The notes: generated by a model not told the origin, from the sequence alone. A stretch of DNA of 64,000 nucleotides from Pseudooceanicola sp. (GCF_029213205.1 NZ_JARGNH010000020.1:1-64000), one strand, 5' to 3'. Counted from the first letter of the stretch, positions 52,596 to 62,576 are shown. Numbers and translations: made by a program.

Positions 52596-53915
52596 CTAGT
52601 TCTGCAGCGGCGACCACGCCGGATCCGACGCCCCGCCATTGGTGCGCACCGGTTTCAGGTTACGCCCGGTGATGTCGACGGAATAGAGCGAGGCCGCGCC
52701 ATTGGCGCCCTGGGTTTCCCGGGTGAACATGATCACCCGGCCATTCGGGCTCCAGGTCGGGCCCTCGTCCAGGAACGAGGCGGTCAACAGCCGCTCCTCG
52801 GACCCATCGGTGCGCATCACCCCGATGTGGAAGCGGCCCTTGCTCTGCTTGGTAAAGGCGATGAGATCACCGCGCGGCGACCAGACCGGGGTGCCATAGC
52901 GGCCCTGGCCAAACGAGATCCGGCGCGCCTCGCCGCCACTGGTCGGCATGATATACAATTGCGGGGTGCCGGAGCGGTCGCTTTCAAACACGATCTGACG
53001 GCCATCCGGCGAAAAGCTGGGGGCGGTTTCGATGGCCGGGGTCGAGGTCAGCCGCCGCGACTGACCGTTGGCGCTGTTCATCAGATAGAGGTCAGAATTG
53101 CCGCCCTGCTCCATCGAATAGACCACGGTCTGGCCATCCGGGCCGAAGCGCGGCGAAAACGCCATATTGCCGCCCGGCGTCGGCAGCGCGCGCTTGCCGA
53201 CACTGGCCACGTCGAGCACATAGATCCGCGGGCTGCCGGTTTCATAGCTGGTATACAGCACCCGGTCGCCGGTCGGTGAGAACCGCGGCGCCAGCACGAT
53301 CGAGGAACTGTCGGTCAGATATTGCACATTGGCGCCATCGTAATCCATGATCGCCAACCGCTTGCGGCGGTCGTCCTTGGGTCCGGTCTCTCCGACAAAA
53401 ACCACCCGGCTGTCGAAATAACCGCCCTCGCCAGTGATCCGCGCATAGACCGCATCGGCCACCTTATGCGCCATCCGCCGCCAGCCGGCCTCGGTCCCGG
53501 TGAATTGCAGCCCGGTGCCAAGCTCCTGCCCGGCGAACACGTCATAGAGGCGGAATTTCACCGTCAGCCGACCCTTGGCGTCCAGCGACACCGCGCCGGT
53601 GACCAGCGCCTGGGCGTTGATCGCCTTCCAGTCGGGATATTGCACCGGCGCCGAAAAGCTGGTGACCTGCGAGATATAGGCCGAGGCTGGCAGTTCACGA
53701 AACAGACCGGTGCCGGTCAGATCCTCGGACACCACCCGCGACAATTGCTCGGCCAGCTTGGCCGCCGCCGGGTTTTCCGGCACGAAATCGGGCACCGCAA
53801 ACGGCAGGGGTTCGATCACCCCTTCGGTGATTTCGATCCGCAGCGGCTGCGACAGGGCCGCAACCGGGGTGAGGAAAGCGAAGGCCGCGAGGGCGAGTCT
53901 GATCAGATGTCTCAT
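52596..53915 (-). CDS. tolB: Tol-Pal periplasmic protein TolB
   Basis: 439 residues. Signal peptide ([20 protein letters not shown]) is followed by the N-terminal domain that contacts TolA (about 25-165) and a six-bladed beta propeller that binds Pal. The propeller repeats are easily seen: [78 protein letters not shown] and [19 protein letters not shown]. The start overlaps the tolA stop by four bases. Confidence 0.96.
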   Translation of the reverse strand: MRHLIRLALAAFAFLTPVAALSQPLRIEITEGVIEPLPFAVPDFVPENPAAAKLAEQLSRVVSEDLTGTGLFRELPASAYISQVTSFSAPVQYPDWKAINAQALVTGAVSLDAKGRLTVKFRLYDVFAGQELGTGLQFTGTEAGWRRMAHKVADAVYARITGEGGYFDSRVVFVGETGPKDDRRKRLAIMDYDGANVQYLTDSSSIVLAPRFSPTGDRVLYTSYETGSPRIYVLDVASVGKRALPTPGGNMAFSPRFGPDGQTVVYSMEQGGNSDLYLMNSANGQSRRLTSTPAIETAPSFSPDGRQIVFESDRSGTPQLYIMPTSGGEARRISFGQGRYGTPVWSPRGDLIAFTKQSKGRFHIGVMRTDGSEERLLTASFLDEGPTWSPNGRVIMFTRETQGANGAASLYSVDITGRNLKPVRTNGGASDPAWSPLQN

Positions 53916-55048
53916 TTGATCCGCATCTTCTCCGGGTTGAATGTCATTTCAATATCACGCCACTGCTCATATTTCTCGCGCGGCAACTCATATCCGCGGG
54001 TACCACAGCGAATGATCGCCCGCCGCGCCGCCTCGAACGCCTGCCGTGCCGCCGCGTCGCTGCCGCCGGATGACGACAGCATCCGGATCGAGCCGGATTG
54101 CGGACGCCCATCTTCGGCCATTGCGACCGAAACCACCACCGTCACCCTGAGCGCATCCGAAGACAGTGACCCGGTGTTCCAGCAGGTCGACACCGCCACC
54201 CGTAGCGCGTCCTTTTCGCCACCGGTCAGCGGCGGACCAGTCGGCGCGGCGCGGTCGCCGCTCTCATTTCCACTGTCGCCGCCGGTCAGCGCCTTTTCCA
54301 GCGCCGCGTTGATTGCCGTGTCGGCCCCCGGCTTGGCGGCAGGCGTATCCGCCGGTTTCGGCGTCTCCGCCTGTTGCGCGGCCGCCTCACGCACTGGCGG
54401 ACGCGCCTTGGGGCGCACCGAGGTTGTCGGCGCCAGGGATTTGTCCTTTTCCGCCTCGGTCACGATCTCGGTGGTCGCGGCCTCGGGGGCGGTCGCCTCC
54501 TGCTCTTCGCGCTTATCCTCGGCGGCAGCGTCTTTCTGCGCCGGTTCGCGCACCTGATCATCGACCTTCACATCCGGTTCCGGGCGCAGCACCGGGCGCG
54601 GCGCGACTCGCGGCACGTCACGCGGCGCCGGTTCCGGGCGCGGCTCTGGCCGCAGGGCGGCGATATCCTCGCTCGGCGGTTCGATCACCGGCGCGGTGTC
54701 GGTTACCTCCTGCGGCTGCGGCGGGATCGGCTCTGGCTTGACCGGCACCGGATCGGGCCTGGCCGCCTCGCTTACCTCGGGGGGGGCGCTGTCGGGCTGG
54801 GCATCACGCGGGGTGCTGACCTCGGGCGGCGCCGTATCATCCGAAGCGGGCGGGGTCGGTTCTGCGACATCCGTGGCGGCACCCGGCGGATCCTGCGCCG
54901 CCATCAGCGCCGCGAATTCCTGCTCGGACACCATCGCCACCTCGGTCACCGCCACCTGCGGCGCAGGCGGCACGGCGATCGAACCGACCAATAGCCAGCC
55001 GATCAGCCCGGCGTGGGCGGTCCCGGATATGACATGCCCGAAATGCAA
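53912..55048 (-). CDS. tolA: TolA-like energy-transducing envelope protein
   Basis: 378 residues. One N-terminal membrane helix ([20 protein letters not shown]) is followed by a long proline-, glutamate- and arginine-rich spacer (about 55-260, with [20 protein letters not shown]) and a C-terminal domain (about 280-378, [20 protein letters not shown]). The domain plan matches TolA, which links TolQR energy to TolB and Pal; the spacer is a proline-rich type rather than the alanine-rich helix of E. coli. Position between tolB and tolR supports the name. Confidence 0.9.
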   Translation of the reverse strand: MHFGHVISGTAHAGLIGWLLVGSIAVPPAPQVAVTEVAMVSEQEFAALMAAQDPPGAATDVAEPTPPASDDTAPPEVSTPRDAQPDSAPPEVSEAARPDPVPVKPEPIPPQPQEVTDTAPVIEPPSEDIAALRPEPRPEPAPRDVPRVAPRPVLRPEPDVKVDDQVREPAQKDAAAEDKREEQEATAPEAATTEIVTEAEKDKSLAPTTSVRPKARPPVREAAAQQAETPKPADTPAAKPGADTAINAALEKALTGGDSGNESGDRAAPTGPPLTGGEKDALRVAVSTCWNTGSLSSDALRVTVVVSVAMAEDGRPQSGSIRMLSSSGGSDAAARQAFEAARRAIIRCGTRGYELPREKYEQWRDIEMTFNPEKMRIK

Positions 55049-55057
55049 TTTCGCGCC

Positions 55058-55552
55058 TTAATTCCCGGACCGGGTGGCGTCGCTGCCATCCATCGCCGGG
55101 CCTCCGTTGTCAGTCACCAGACCGATATTGGTAAAACCGCCGCGATTGAGCGCCCCCATCACCGTGGCCACCTGGGCATAGGGCACCGCGCCATCAGCGC
55201 GCAGGAACACCCGGTCAGAAGTCCGCTCCGCTGCAATCGCCCGCAGTTTGCCGATCAGCTCGTCACCGCGCACGGCGGTGGTTTGCAGCATGATCTGGCC
55301 ATCAGCGGTGATCGTCACGCTTAACGGCTCTTCTTGTTCAGAGGGCAGCGCCCGGGCGGCGGTTTTCGGCAATTCCACCGGCACCCCGACCACCATCAGC
55401 GGCGCCGCGACCATGAAGACGATCAGCAGCACCAGCATCACGTCGACAAAGGGAGTGACATTGATTTCCGCCATCGGTCGGGCCCGACCACCGCGCCTGC
55501 GGCCCCTGCGGGGGTGCCCGCCGCCGCTTTTGCCCAGAGTTGCCGCGCCCAT
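55058..55552 (-). CDS. tolR: TolR, ExbD-family proton channel subunit
   Basis: 164 residues from the ATG at 55552. After a basic, glycine-rich start comes MAEINVTPFVDVMLVLLIVFMV, the single membrane helix with the proton-path Asp in FVDVMLVLLIV, then the periplasmic domain (about 60-160, KTAARALPSEQEEPLSVTIT). It forms the TolQR motor that drives TolA. One base separates its start from the tolQ stop. Confidence 0.94.
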   Translation of the reverse strand: MGAATLGKSGGGHPRRGRRRGGRARPMAEINVTPFVDVMLVLLIVFMVAAPLMVVGVPVELPKTAARALPSEQEEPLSVTITADGQIMLQTTAVRGDELIGKLRAIAAERTSDRVFLRADGAVPYAQVATVMGALNRGGFTNIGLVTDNGGPAMDGSDATRSGN

Positions 55553-55553
55553 C

Positions 55554-56252
55554 TCAAGCCGCCTCAAGCTGACGGCTGAGGATGGTCGAAAACTCGTCGG
55601 CGAAGGCCTCATAATTGCCGACGATGCGGTCGGCATCGGTGGACAGCTTGTTATAGAAGATCACCGCCGGAATTGCGGCCAGCAGGCCCAGACCGGTGGC
55701 CAGCAGCGCCTCGGCGATGCCCGGCGCCACCACCGCGAGGCTGGTATTCTGCTGCTCGGCAATCCCGATAAAGGCATGCATGATGCCCCAGACGGTGCCG
55801 AATAGCCCGACAAACGGCGCGGTGGACCCGACCGTGGCCAACACCGGCAGACCGCGTTGCAGATCTTCGGCCTCCTTGGCGATGGCGACATCCATGCTGC
55901 GGTCGATCCGCGCCTGCGCCCCGGCGATCAGCGCCCCGTCATCGCGATGCGAGCGCCGCCATTCGGTCATGCCGCTGGCAAAGATCCGCTGTGAGCGGCC
56001 CGCCGGATCGGTGCCGATCTTGTCGTAGAGTTCATCCAGTGGCTCACCCGACCAGAAGTCGCGATCAAAGCTCTGTGCCTCGCGCCGGGCGGCGCGATAA
56101 CTGAAGATTTTTTGAAAGATGATCGACCATGACCAGAAACTGGCAAAGATCAGCAGCACCATGACGATCTTGACGACAATCGTGGCCCGCGCAAAGAGCG
56201 CCCACAAGGAGAAGTCGATCTCCTGCGCAAGGGCGAGAGTTTCTGTTTCCAT
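55554..56252 (-). CDS. tolQ: TolQ, MotA/ExbB-family proton channel subunit
   Basis: 232 residues from the ATG at 56252 (frame open to 56291). Three membrane helices: about 20-42 (ATIVVKIVMVLLIFASFWSW), 135-157 (LPVLATVGSTAPFVGLFGTV) and 170-195. The conserved GSTAPFVGLFGTVWGIMHAF and LLATGLGLLAAIPAVIFYN are the family signatures. It is the first gene of the tolQRAB-pal block; ybgC lies 135 bp upstream on the same strand. Confidence 0.95.
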   Translation of the reverse strand: METETLALAQEIDFSLWALFARATIVVKIVMVLLIFASFWSWSIIFQKIFSYRAARREAQSFDRDFWSGEPLDELYDKIGTDPAGRSQRIFASGMTEWRRSHRDDGALIAGAQARIDRSMDVAIAKEAEDLQRGLPVLATVGSTAPFVGLFGTVWGIMHAFIGIAEQQNTSLAVVAPGIAEALLATGLGLLAAIPAVIFYNKLSTDADRIVGNYEAFADEFSTILSRQLEAA

Positions 56253-56386
56253 TCTGCCTGCTCGCTGTTTTCGGCCCGCCTTAAACGGCATTTACTGGCC
56301 TGATTGCGAATGAAACTACAGGAAAGCAAGGTGAAAGGCCAACACATTGGCGCGAGGTCGCCGCGACCGCGCCGCGTGGTGGAGTT

Positions 56387-56794
56387 TCAGTGCATCAATT
56401 GGCGAATTTCCGCCGGGAGCCGGGCCGGATGACCGGTCTCGGTCAGCATCACCAGGGTCACCTGCGCTGAAAACAACCGCTCACCGCCGCGCAAGACCTC
56501 TTGCGTCAGCACCATCCGGGCGCCGGATATCGCCGCGACCTCGGTCTCGACCTGCAGTTGATCGTCGAACCGGGCGGGCGCGAGGTAATCCGCCTCGACC
56601 CGGCGCACCGCGAACACCAGCCCGTGATCGGCCTTCATCCCCGCCTGGTCGATCCCCAGCGTCCGCACCCATTCGCTGCGCGCCCGTTCGATGAATTTCA
56701 GGTAATTGGCGTAGTAGACGATCCCGGCCAGATCGGTGTCTTCGTAATAGACCCTGAGATCGAAGCGATGCCGCATCTGCCCTGCCCTCTGCAT
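56387..56794 (-). CDS. ybgC: Acyl-CoA thioesterase YbgC
   Basis: 135 residues (129 from the internal ATG six codons later). A hot-dog-fold thioesterase: VYYEDTDLAGIVYYANYLKF carries the catalytic Asp of the family, followed by ERARSEWVRTLGID. It hydrolyses short-chain acyl-CoA or acyl-ACP and is regularly the first gene of the tol-pal cluster, as here. Confidence 0.92.
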   Translation of the reverse strand: MQRAGQMRHRFDLRVYYEDTDLAGIVYYANYLKFIERARSEWVRTLGIDQAGMKADHGLVFAVRRVEADYLAPARFDDQLQVETEVAAISGARMVLTQEVLRGGERLFSAQVTLVMLTETGHPARLPAEIRQLMH

Positions 56795-56853
56795 TGCCCC
56801 CTGACGTCAGGCGCAGCGAACACCGGATCGGCACCCGCCGCAACCCCGAAGGG

Positions 56854-57960
56854 TCAGGCCACCCTGATGTGCGGCACGCCGCCCCCGTCGCCGGAGCTGT
56901 CAAACAGCGGTTTGCCATTCTTGCCCATCCGCCGCAGCAATGATCGCAGCCGATTGCCCTGCACCAGCTGTCGGGCCGGGTCGAAATCGCCGGACTCGGC
57001 CTTGCGGATCACCTTGGGCCAGGCCTCGGCGATCTGGCGGATCTGGCGCTCGCCCAGCGCCTTGCGGGTCTGTGGCCCCAGGAACAGGCTTTCGGTCAGC
57101 ATGCCTTCGGCGTCCAGAATTTGGTGCGCGTCGAGCAGGATATGGACATAGCTGATGCCCTCGGCCGGGGTGATCCGGGTGATCCCCGGCTGATCGGCCA
57201 GCGCATGCGCCGGCACCAGGATTTCACGGTGTCCGAACATCCGCTCGGCAATGATTGAACGCAGCAGGATCCGATGCTGCGGCGACACCACGATGTCGCG
57301 GCGCGGGATACCCGGGGCGATGGCGCCCGCCGCGATCCGCACCGGTCTGAGGCGCATATCCTCGGCCAGAGCGCTGCCGCTGATATGGCGCCGCCCGACC
57401 CAGCGGATCGGACAGAAGCCTGAATCGGCGGTCCAGACCCGGTCGCCCGGGGCCAGCGCCCCCGCCTGGCGCGGCCCGGCATCGGTCAACAGGTTGGTGG
57501 CAGCAGCAAAGCAGATATAAATATTATTGTATGGGACGTTACGGTCGACAACATCAATCGCGACGATCTCATACTGCTGACCCGGCGCCACATAGGCGTT
57601 GGCGACAAAGCCATCGGCACCCGGCCCGACCCCCATTTCATAGACATAGATGACAACGTCCTGCGACCCGTTGGACGGCCCGTCGACCGGCCGGATCGTA
57701 TAGGTATATTCGGGATCGATATCCGTCCCGGCCGGGGGGTTGCGCCCGTCAGGATCGCTGCTGCCCTCAAATTTCTGAACCAAATCGAATTCGTCGAATT
57801 CGCTGCCAAAGTCGGACACGGTGATGACCTCACCGGGACCAACGGTAAAGATCGTGCCCATCGACGAAGTGTTCGGGTCGTTGTAATCGCTGAATGGGTT
57901 GGCGCCGGAAATAATCGTGAACTCGGACGCATCCCAGCTTAACAAAAGATGGTCGGCCAT
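56854..57960 (-). CDS. Hint-domain (hedgehog/intein-like) protein
   Basis: 368 residues. The C-terminal part (about 150-300) is a Hint domain of the type common in Rhodobacteraceae: CFAAATNLLTDAGPRQAGAL, GDRVWTADSGFCPIRWVGRR, IVVSPQHRILLR and HILLDAHQILDAEGMLTESL. Residues about 1-145 form a beta-rich region with acidic, calcium-binding-like patches (NPFSDYNDPNTSSMG, SSDPDGRNPP). Such proteins are often secreted or surface-linked; no signal peptide is evident, which fits type I export. A broken partial copy of its first 30 codons lies upstream (58174-58265). Confidence 0.82.
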   Translation of the reverse strand: MADHLLLSWDASEFTIISGANPFSDYNDPNTSSMGTIFTVGPGEVITVSDFGSEFDEFDLVQKFEGSSDPDGRNPPAGTDIDPEYTYTIRPVDGPSNGSQDVVIYVYEMGVGPGADGFVANAYVAPGQQYEIVAIDVVDRNVPYNNIYICFAAATNLLTDAGPRQAGALAPGDRVWTADSGFCPIRWVGRRHISGSALAEDMRLRPVRIAAGAIAPGIPRRDIVVSPQHRILLRSIIAERMFGHREILVPAHALADQPGITRITPAEGISYVHILLDAHQILDAEGMLTESLFLGPQTRKALGERQIRQIAEAWPKVIRKAESGDFDPARQLVQGNRLRSLLRRMGKNGKPLFDSSGDGGGVPHIRVA

Positions 57961-58476
57961 GCCTGCCTACTATTAAAAATGGCCCGGAATGCGGGCCTCT
58001 AATCAAATCAATTTGATTAAAATCACTTCACGGGAAAAACGTAAAGAAAATTCTCGCTTAAGTTGTGCAAGCAACCGTGCCGCCATATATTTTATTGGAG
58101 TAAGAACCGCCTGTTGGGGCGCGCCCCGGTCAGGCGACCCGCGCGGACAGGCGCAGCGCGGGTGACGGATCAATTATTCGGGTCGTTGTAATCGCTGAAC
58201 GGATTGGCGCCTGAGTTGATCGCAAACTCAGGCGCATCCCAATTTTACAAAAGAGGGTCGACCATTACTGTTTGGCATTAAAAACCGCCCGTAACGCAGA
58301 TCTCTAATCAACCACTTTTCATAAAATCACAACGAGAGAAAGCCGTAAAGGCTTTTCACGCTTAAGTTGCGCGCAAGGCCCTGGCGCCATTTGATTTCAC
58401 GAAGGTAAAAGCGGCCTGTTGCGGCGCGATCTGGTCAGGCGACCCGCGCAGACAGGCGCAGCGCGTGTGACGGATC
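57866..58476. repeat. 305-bp degenerate tandem duplication
   Basis: Unit 1 (about 57866-58171) and unit 2 (about 58171-58476) align with a constant offset of 305 bp. Each carries the first 30 codons of the Hint gene, its upstream region, and the stretch CAGGCGACCCGCGC..GACAGGCGCAGCGCG. That stretch in unit 2 is the 3' end of the adjacent 205-residue gene. Divergence of perhaps a quarter of positions, judged by eye, shows that the duplication is old. Confidence 0.75.
58174..58265 (-). pseudogene. Broken partial copy of the Hint gene start
   Basis: From the ATG at 58265 the minus strand reads MVDPLL, stop, NWDAPEFAINSGANPFSDYN and DPNN then stop. The intact gene has MADHLLLSWDASEFTIISGA and NPFSDYNDPN. 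It is part of the 305-bp tandem duplication and cannot encode a working protein. Confidence 0.75.
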
Positions 58477-59052
58477 GGCGCTGGCCGACGGCAGGATTGG
58501 ATCATAGGCCGCCGCCAGCAGCGAAGCGATTTCCGGGCGCAGCACCGCGTCGCCCCCGGCCTCGGGCCGCACCAGGGGCGATTGCGCGGCAAAGGCCTCT
58601 GGCCCCCAGGTCAGCAGCGCCTTGACTGCCTGTTCCAGCCCCAATTCGGCGGCAGGTTGCAACGCCATCGCCCCGGCCATCCGCAGGAACACGAAAGCGG
58701 CCTTGATGCCGCCATCCTGATCAAAGCGAAACAACCGGTATTGCAGCGCATTGGCATCCTCAAGCCGCCCGACCAGGCGGTCGCGGTCCGGGATCATCCG
58801 ATCGAGATTGTCGATCCCGGCCAGGTCTCGCCAGTCGCGCATGAAAAACAGCATCAGATTGGCGCCAAGCTCGGGATCGGTTTCAGCCATTTTGTGGCCG
58901 GCGGCAAACACGCTCGCCTCGATCGCCGCCTTCAGCACCTCCAGGCTGTCGTTTTCGACCCCGAACACCACCGGCACGATCGGCCGCGACCAGCGGGCAA
59001 AGCGATAGCCCGCAGGACCGGTGAACAGGGCGGTGACGGCATCAGGAGTCAT
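58435..59052 (-). CDS. Conserved protein near ruvB, function unknown
   Basis: 205 residues from the ATG at 59052 (MTPDAVTALFTGPAGYRF); the frame is open to 59175 but the upstream part overlaps another small coding frame. The protein is soluble and mixed alpha/beta, with WSRPIVPVVFGVENDSLEVL, KAAIEASVFAAGHKMAETDP and NLMLFFMRDWRDLAGIDNL. I do not recognise a named family. It is the last of the ruvCAB-direction genes before the Hint gene. A copy of its last 14 codons is repeated in the downstream tandem duplication. Confidence 0.7.
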   Translation of the reverse strand: MTPDAVTALFTGPAGYRFARWSRPIVPVVFGVENDSLEVLKAAIEASVFAAGHKMAETDPELGANLMLFFMRDWRDLAGIDNLDRMIPDRDRLVGRLEDANALQYRLFRFDQDGGIKAAFVFLRMAGAMALQPAAELGLEQAVKALLTWGPEAFAAQSPLVRPEAGGDAVLRPEIASLLAAAYDPILPSASADPSHALRLSARVA

Positions 59053-59171
59053 CGTCGGCCCCCAGATAGCGACCTCTCTTGGGGTCGAACGCGGCGTCCA
59101 GATCCCGCGCCGCGCGATAGATCGCATGGCCCCCCTGCAGCGCGGGCCTGCGGCAGCGTCCGCGCGCTCAT
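59042..59171 (-). pseudogene. Tiny frame after ruvB, split by a six-G run
   Basis: ATG 59171 overlaps the ruvB stop (ATGA) and starts [14 protein letters not shown]. After the GGGGGG run a different frame reads HAIYRAARDLDAAFDPKRGR and YLGADDDS, whose stop lies just inside the next gene. Removing one G would join both into a 43-residue product coupled at both ends. It is either a homopolymer sequencing error or a recent frameshift. Family unknown. Confidence 0.4.
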
Positions 59172-60196
59172 TCAAACAGATCCGACGACGCGCGCGGCGG
59201 CGTCAGGCCCAGATGGCGCCAGCCCTTTTGCGCCAGCATCCGGCCACGCGGGGTGCGCTGGATCAGCGCCTGTTGCAACAGGAACGGCTCGATCACCTCT
59301 TCCAGCGCGTCGCGGCTTTCGCTCAGCGCCGCCGACAGGGTTTCGATCCCCACCGGGCCGCCGCCATATTCCTCGCCGATCAGCCGCAGGTAGCGCCGGT
59401 CGCCGGAATCGAGCCCCAGGTGATCGACCCCGAGCCGAGTCAGCGCGCTGTCGGCCAGGTCGCGGCTGATCTTGCCATCGTTTTCGACCATGGCAAAATC
59501 CGCGACCCGGCGCAGCAGCCGCCCGGCAATGCGCGGGGTGCCACGCGCCCGGCGGGCGATTTCCAGCGCCCCCTGATCATCGGTCGGCGCGCCCATCAGC
59601 CGGGCGTTGCGGACGACGATATTGTGCAATTCCTCGATCGTGTAGAATTGCAGCCGCACCGGAATGCCGAAGCGGTCGCGCAGCGGCGTTGTCAGCAGCC
59701 CCATCCGGGTGGTGGCACCGACCAGGGTGAAGGGCTGCAATTCGATGCGCACGGTGCGCGCGGCGGGGCCTTCGCCGATCACCAAATCCAGCTCGAAATC
59801 CTCAAGTGCCGGATAGAGCACCTCTTCGACCACCGGGTTAAGCCGATGGATTTCGTCGATGAACAGCACATCGCGCGCCTCAAGATTGGTCAGGATCGCG
59901 GCGAGGTCACCGGCCTTGGCCAACACCGGTCCGCTGGTCATGCGGAAATTCACCCCCAGCTCGCGCGCCATGATCTGCGCCAGCGTGGTCTTGCCGAGGC
60001 CGGGAGGACCGTGAAACAGGGTGTGATCCATCGCCTCGCCACGTTTGCGGGCGGCATCCAGGAACACCCGCAGATTCGCCCGCGCCTCGGCCTGGCCAAC
60101 AAAATCGGCCAGCACCTGCGGGCGCAGGGCGCGGGTATCGGCGGCCTCATCCTCGGGCAGGCTTTCCGGGCGCAGGGTGGGGTCCGATGCGGTCAA
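59168..60196 (-). CDS. ruvB: Holliday junction branch-migration helicase RuvB
   Basis: 342 residues. Hexameric AAA+ motor that, with RuvA, drives branch migration during recombination repair. Walker [21 protein letters not shown], Walker [21 protein letters not shown], sensor 1 [20 protein letters not shown] and the winged-helix tail with DLALDSGDR-like [20 protein letters not shown] and [19 protein letters not shown]. It is third in the ruvC-ruvA-ruvB order on the minus strand, with a 69-bp gap from ruvA. Confidence 0.97.
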   Translation of the reverse strand: MTASDPTLRPESLPEDEAADTRALRPQVLADFVGQAEARANLRVFLDAARKRGEAMDHTLFHGPPGLGKTTLAQIMARELGVNFRMTSGPVLAKAGDLAAILTNLEARDVLFIDEIHRLNPVVEEVLYPALEDFELDLVIGEGPAARTVRIELQPFTLVGATTRMGLLTTPLRDRFGIPVRLQFYTIEELHNIVVRNARLMGAPTDDQGALEIARRARGTPRIAGRLLRRVADFAMVENDGKISRDLADSALTRLGVDHLGLDSGDRRYLRLIGEEYGGGPVGIETLSAALSESRDALEEVIEPFLLQQALIQRTPRGRMLAQKGWRHLGLTPPRASSDLFE

Positions 60197-60265
60197 CGGC
60201 AGCGCCCCGGCGAGTCAGGCGCGACCGGGCGGAACATCAGGCTGCGGCGGGGCGGGATCATCGGT

Positions 60266-60943
60266 TCAGTCCTTGGGGGCCAGCAGGCGCAAAGCGGCGC
60301 GGATCAGATCGGCGGTGTCGGCATCGGCGGTCTGCCCGCCAGCCTCGGCCACCGCGCTGGCGGCGTCGCCCGGGGCATAGCCCAGGTTGGTCAGCGCCGA
60401 CAAGGCTTCGGATTGGGCCGCAGCGGATTGCGGTGGCGGCGACTTGGCGGCGGGGCTGGGGCGCGGGGCGCTTTCGACCACCTCGAAATCGCCGTCCGCG
60501 GCGACCTGAGCCGGGCCGACCCGACCGCCCATCGCCATCACGCCGGGCGCCTTGTCCTTCAGCTCGATCACCACCCGCTGCGCGGTTTTCGGGCCAATCC
60601 CGCGCGCCGCCTTGACCGCGTTCCAGTCACCCAGCGCAATCGCTCGGCCGACGCCCTCGGGCCCCAGCGTGCCGAGAATGGCGAGCGACGCCTTGGCCCC
60701 GACCCCCTGCACCGACATCAGCAGCCGGTGCCATTCCTTTTCCACCAATGTCGGAAAGCCGAACAGTTGCAGCAGATCGTCGCGCACCAGAAGATCGGTA
60801 TAGAGCGCCACCGCCTCGCCCGGGCCCGGCAGCCCGGCCAGCACCCGGTCCGAGCAATAGACAAGATAGCCCACCCCGCGCACGTCGATCAGCACATGAT
60901 CGTCGCCGCGATAATCAATCCGTCCCGAGAGTTTTCCGATCAC
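60266..60943 (-). CDS. ruvA: Holliday junction DNA-binding protein RuvA
   Basis: 225 residues. Tetrameric junction binder that loads RuvB. N-terminal OB fold [20 protein letters not shown], two helix-hairpin-helix motifs ([20 protein letters not shown] and [20 protein letters not shown]), an alanine- and proline-rich linker (about 150-170) and the C-terminal domain that contacts RuvB ([20 protein letters not shown]). Its ATG overlaps the ruvC stop by four bases. Confidence 0.96.
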   Translation of the reverse strand: MIGKLSGRIDYRGDDHVLIDVRGVGYLVYCSDRVLAGLPGPGEAVALYTDLLVRDDLLQLFGFPTLVEKEWHRLLMSVQGVGAKASLAILGTLGPEGVGRAIALGDWNAVKAARGIGPKTAQRVVIELKDKAPGVMAMGGRVGPAQVAADGDFEVVESAPRPSPAAKSPPPQSAAAQSEALSALTNLGYAPGDAASAVAEAGGQTADADTADLIRAALRLLAPKD

Positions 60944-61452
60944 CTGCGCGCTCCAGCCACTTTCACCGCCCGTGCCAGCGCGCTGGCGCTGCCCAGATGC
61001 TGAGCATGACAGATTGCGATGGCCAATGCATCCGCCGCATCCGGCCCGGCCAGTTCGACACCGGGCAATTGCAGCCGCACCATATGCATCACCTGCTGTT
61101 TCTGCGCATGGCCGACCCCGACCACGGTTTTCTTGATGGTGTTGGGGGCATATTCGCCCACCGTCAGCCCCGCCGCGGCGGGCACCAGCAGGGCAATGCC
61201 GCGCGCCTGGCCCAATTTCAGGGTGCCGGCGCCATCGCGGTTCACGAACACCTGCTCGACCGCGGCCGCCTCGGGGCGGAATTCCTCGACCACAGCGCTC
61301 AATTGCCGAAACAGCGACAGCAGCCGTTCGGCGAGCGTGTCGCCAAGGCCCTGACAGACCCCGTTGCCGAGGTGTGACAACCGGCTGCCGTCAACGCGAA
61401 TCACGCCCCAGCCCAGGTTGCGCAACCCGGGATCGATCCCCAAAACCCGCAT
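60940..61452 (-). CDS. ruvC: Holliday junction resolvase RuvC
   Basis: 170 residues. Dimeric endonuclease that cuts Holliday junctions. Catalytic acidic residues: Asp7 in [15 protein letters not shown], Glu in [12 protein letters not shown] and the C-terminal pair in [16 protein letters not shown]. It is the first gene of the ruvCAB unit; upstream lies a 329-bp intergenic region shared with a divergent DUF1127 gene. Confidence 0.96.
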   Translation of the reverse strand: MRVLGIDPGLRNLGWGVIRVDGSRLSHLGNGVCQGLGDTLAERLLSLFRQLSAVVEEFRPEAAAVEQVFVNRDGAGTLKLGQARGIALLVPAAAGLTVGEYAPNTIKKTVVGVGHAQKQQVMHMVRLQLPGVELAGPDAADALAIAICHAQHLGSASALARAVKVAGARR

Positions 61453-61781
61453 TCAGCGTCCCCTTCTGCCCGGCCTTCGCGGCTTTGTGAACATTTTAGC
61501 ACGAAACAAGAACACCCGCCAAGACCAAAGGCAGCGGCTCTGGCGAGGGCAGAATGCGACAGATGCTGTTTCCGACACGACATCGGTGGCGAAAACCGTC
61601 ATTTCACAGGCTGAAGGCGACACTGAGTGTGGCGATTTTTGGACGTGTTTTCACCGCGTTACGCCGCATTTGACCTATGCGTTTTGTGCATGTGATCCAT
61701 GCATTTTTCGCTGCTTGTCAGTTACCGACAAGGCGCTTAGCTGGCGGACATCTGAGACACGCGAACAAAAGGATTTGCGAC
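61453..61781. other. Intergenic region between ruvC and DUF1127 gene
   Basis: 329 bp between divergent genes. It must hold both promoters. A 6-bp inverted repeat (CTTGTC/GACAAG, about 61714-61732) and a GCATG/CATGC repeat (about 61688-61702) followed by ATTTTT are the only structures that I see. No coding frame is convincing. Confidence 0.4.
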
Positions 61782-61988
61782 ATGGCTGCACTTTTCATTC
61801 CGGGCTCGCAAGCTGAGTCCGCCGTCCTCTTCGGCCGCATCGGCCGCGCCATCACCAACCTGCTGGCCATTCTGGCCGATTGGAACGACGCACGGGTGAC
61901 GCGCAACTCGCTGTCCCGGCTCACCGACCGCGAGCTGGACGATATCGGCCTCTGCCGGGGCGATATCGACGACGTCACCACCCGCTAA
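61782..61988 (+). CDS. DUF1127 small protein
   Basis: 68 residues from the ATG at 61782, preceded by AAAGGA. The C-terminal half holds the DUF1127 (YjiS-like) motif: LSRLTDRELDDIGLCRGDID. Members are small basic or amphipathic proteins; some alphaproteobacterial ones affect phosphate uptake, RNA turnover or stress responses, but nothing here shows which. It is monocistronic and ends in a strong terminator at 62044-62074. Confidence 0.88.
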   Translation: MAALFIPGSQAESAVLFGRIGRAITNLLAILADWNDARVTRNSLSRLTDRELDDIGLCRGDIDDVTTR

Positions 61989-62043
61989 GCGTTGCCCGCC
62001 CAGACGGATGCCGGGGCCGAGGTCAAAGCCGAGATAGACATGC

Positions 62044-62074
62044 AAAAACCGCGCCCGGTTGAGGCGCGGTTTTT
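62044..62074. terminator. Bidirectional Rho-independent terminator
   Basis: AAAAACCGCGCC (62044-62055) pairs perfectly with GGCGCGGTTTTT (62063-62074) over a 7-base loop, giving a T-run on either strand. It ends the DUF1127 gene and also serves the convergent gene at 62129-62479. Confidence 0.9.
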
Positions 62075-62128
62075 CATTTGCGACGGTGGAATTTTTCCGA
62101 CGGAGCCAACCGCCCCAGTCGGCCAGGC

Positions 62129-62479
62129 TCAGCCAAAGAACGGCGCGATGAAATCGGAAAGCAGTCGGGTCAGCGGGTCGATCTTCATGATCGTGGCGCC
62201 GATCTGGTTGATCGTCTCGCCATCGCCCAGGGCGGCGATCCGGGCATTGTAACCGGCCTCGCCGATCTTGATCAGCAGAAAGGTCTTGTAGCCGATGACG
62301 CTGGCCACCAACGCCAGGAGGAATTTCAACGGCAGCCGCTTGCGCAGCGCCGGGCGGTCCGGCTGCATCTCGATCAACCCATCCTTGCGGACACGCGGGT
62401 GATAGCCGCCTTCCATCGCCTTGGCCTTGCGGGTGATGTTGCGCACCCGATCCTGGAATTTCATTGCTGACGTGCTCAT
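62129..62479 (-). CDS. Small single-helix membrane protein, function unknown
   Basis: 116 residues. A basic N-terminal region (RVRNITRKAKAMEGGYHPRV) with the sequence KDGLIEMQPDRPALRKRLP precedes one membrane helix (about 52-72, FLLALVASVIGYKTFLLIKI); the rest is probably periplasmic. It resembles small conserved Rhodobacteraceae membrane proteins without assigned function. It converges on the DUF1127 terminator. Confidence 0.7.
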   Translation of the reverse strand: MSTSAMKFQDRVRNITRKAKAMEGGYHPRVRKDGLIEMQPDRPALRKRLPLKFLLALVASVIGYKTFLLIKIGEAGYNARIAALGDGETINQIGATIMKIDPLTRLLSDFIAPFFG

Positions 62480-62576
62480 GGCCCTGCCTCAAAACATCAA
62501 ATTGACCTGTTCGCAGGCAAGGTAACGCCAAAATCGGGCAATTTCGTGGCCTCGGGTCGGAAACCCGGCGCGCTGT

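Noticed and set aside
59021-61003. 660-codon plus-strand frame opposite ruvB and ruvA
   Set aside because: Antisense of two certain genes, with arginine- and glutamine-rich content typical of GC-rich shadows.
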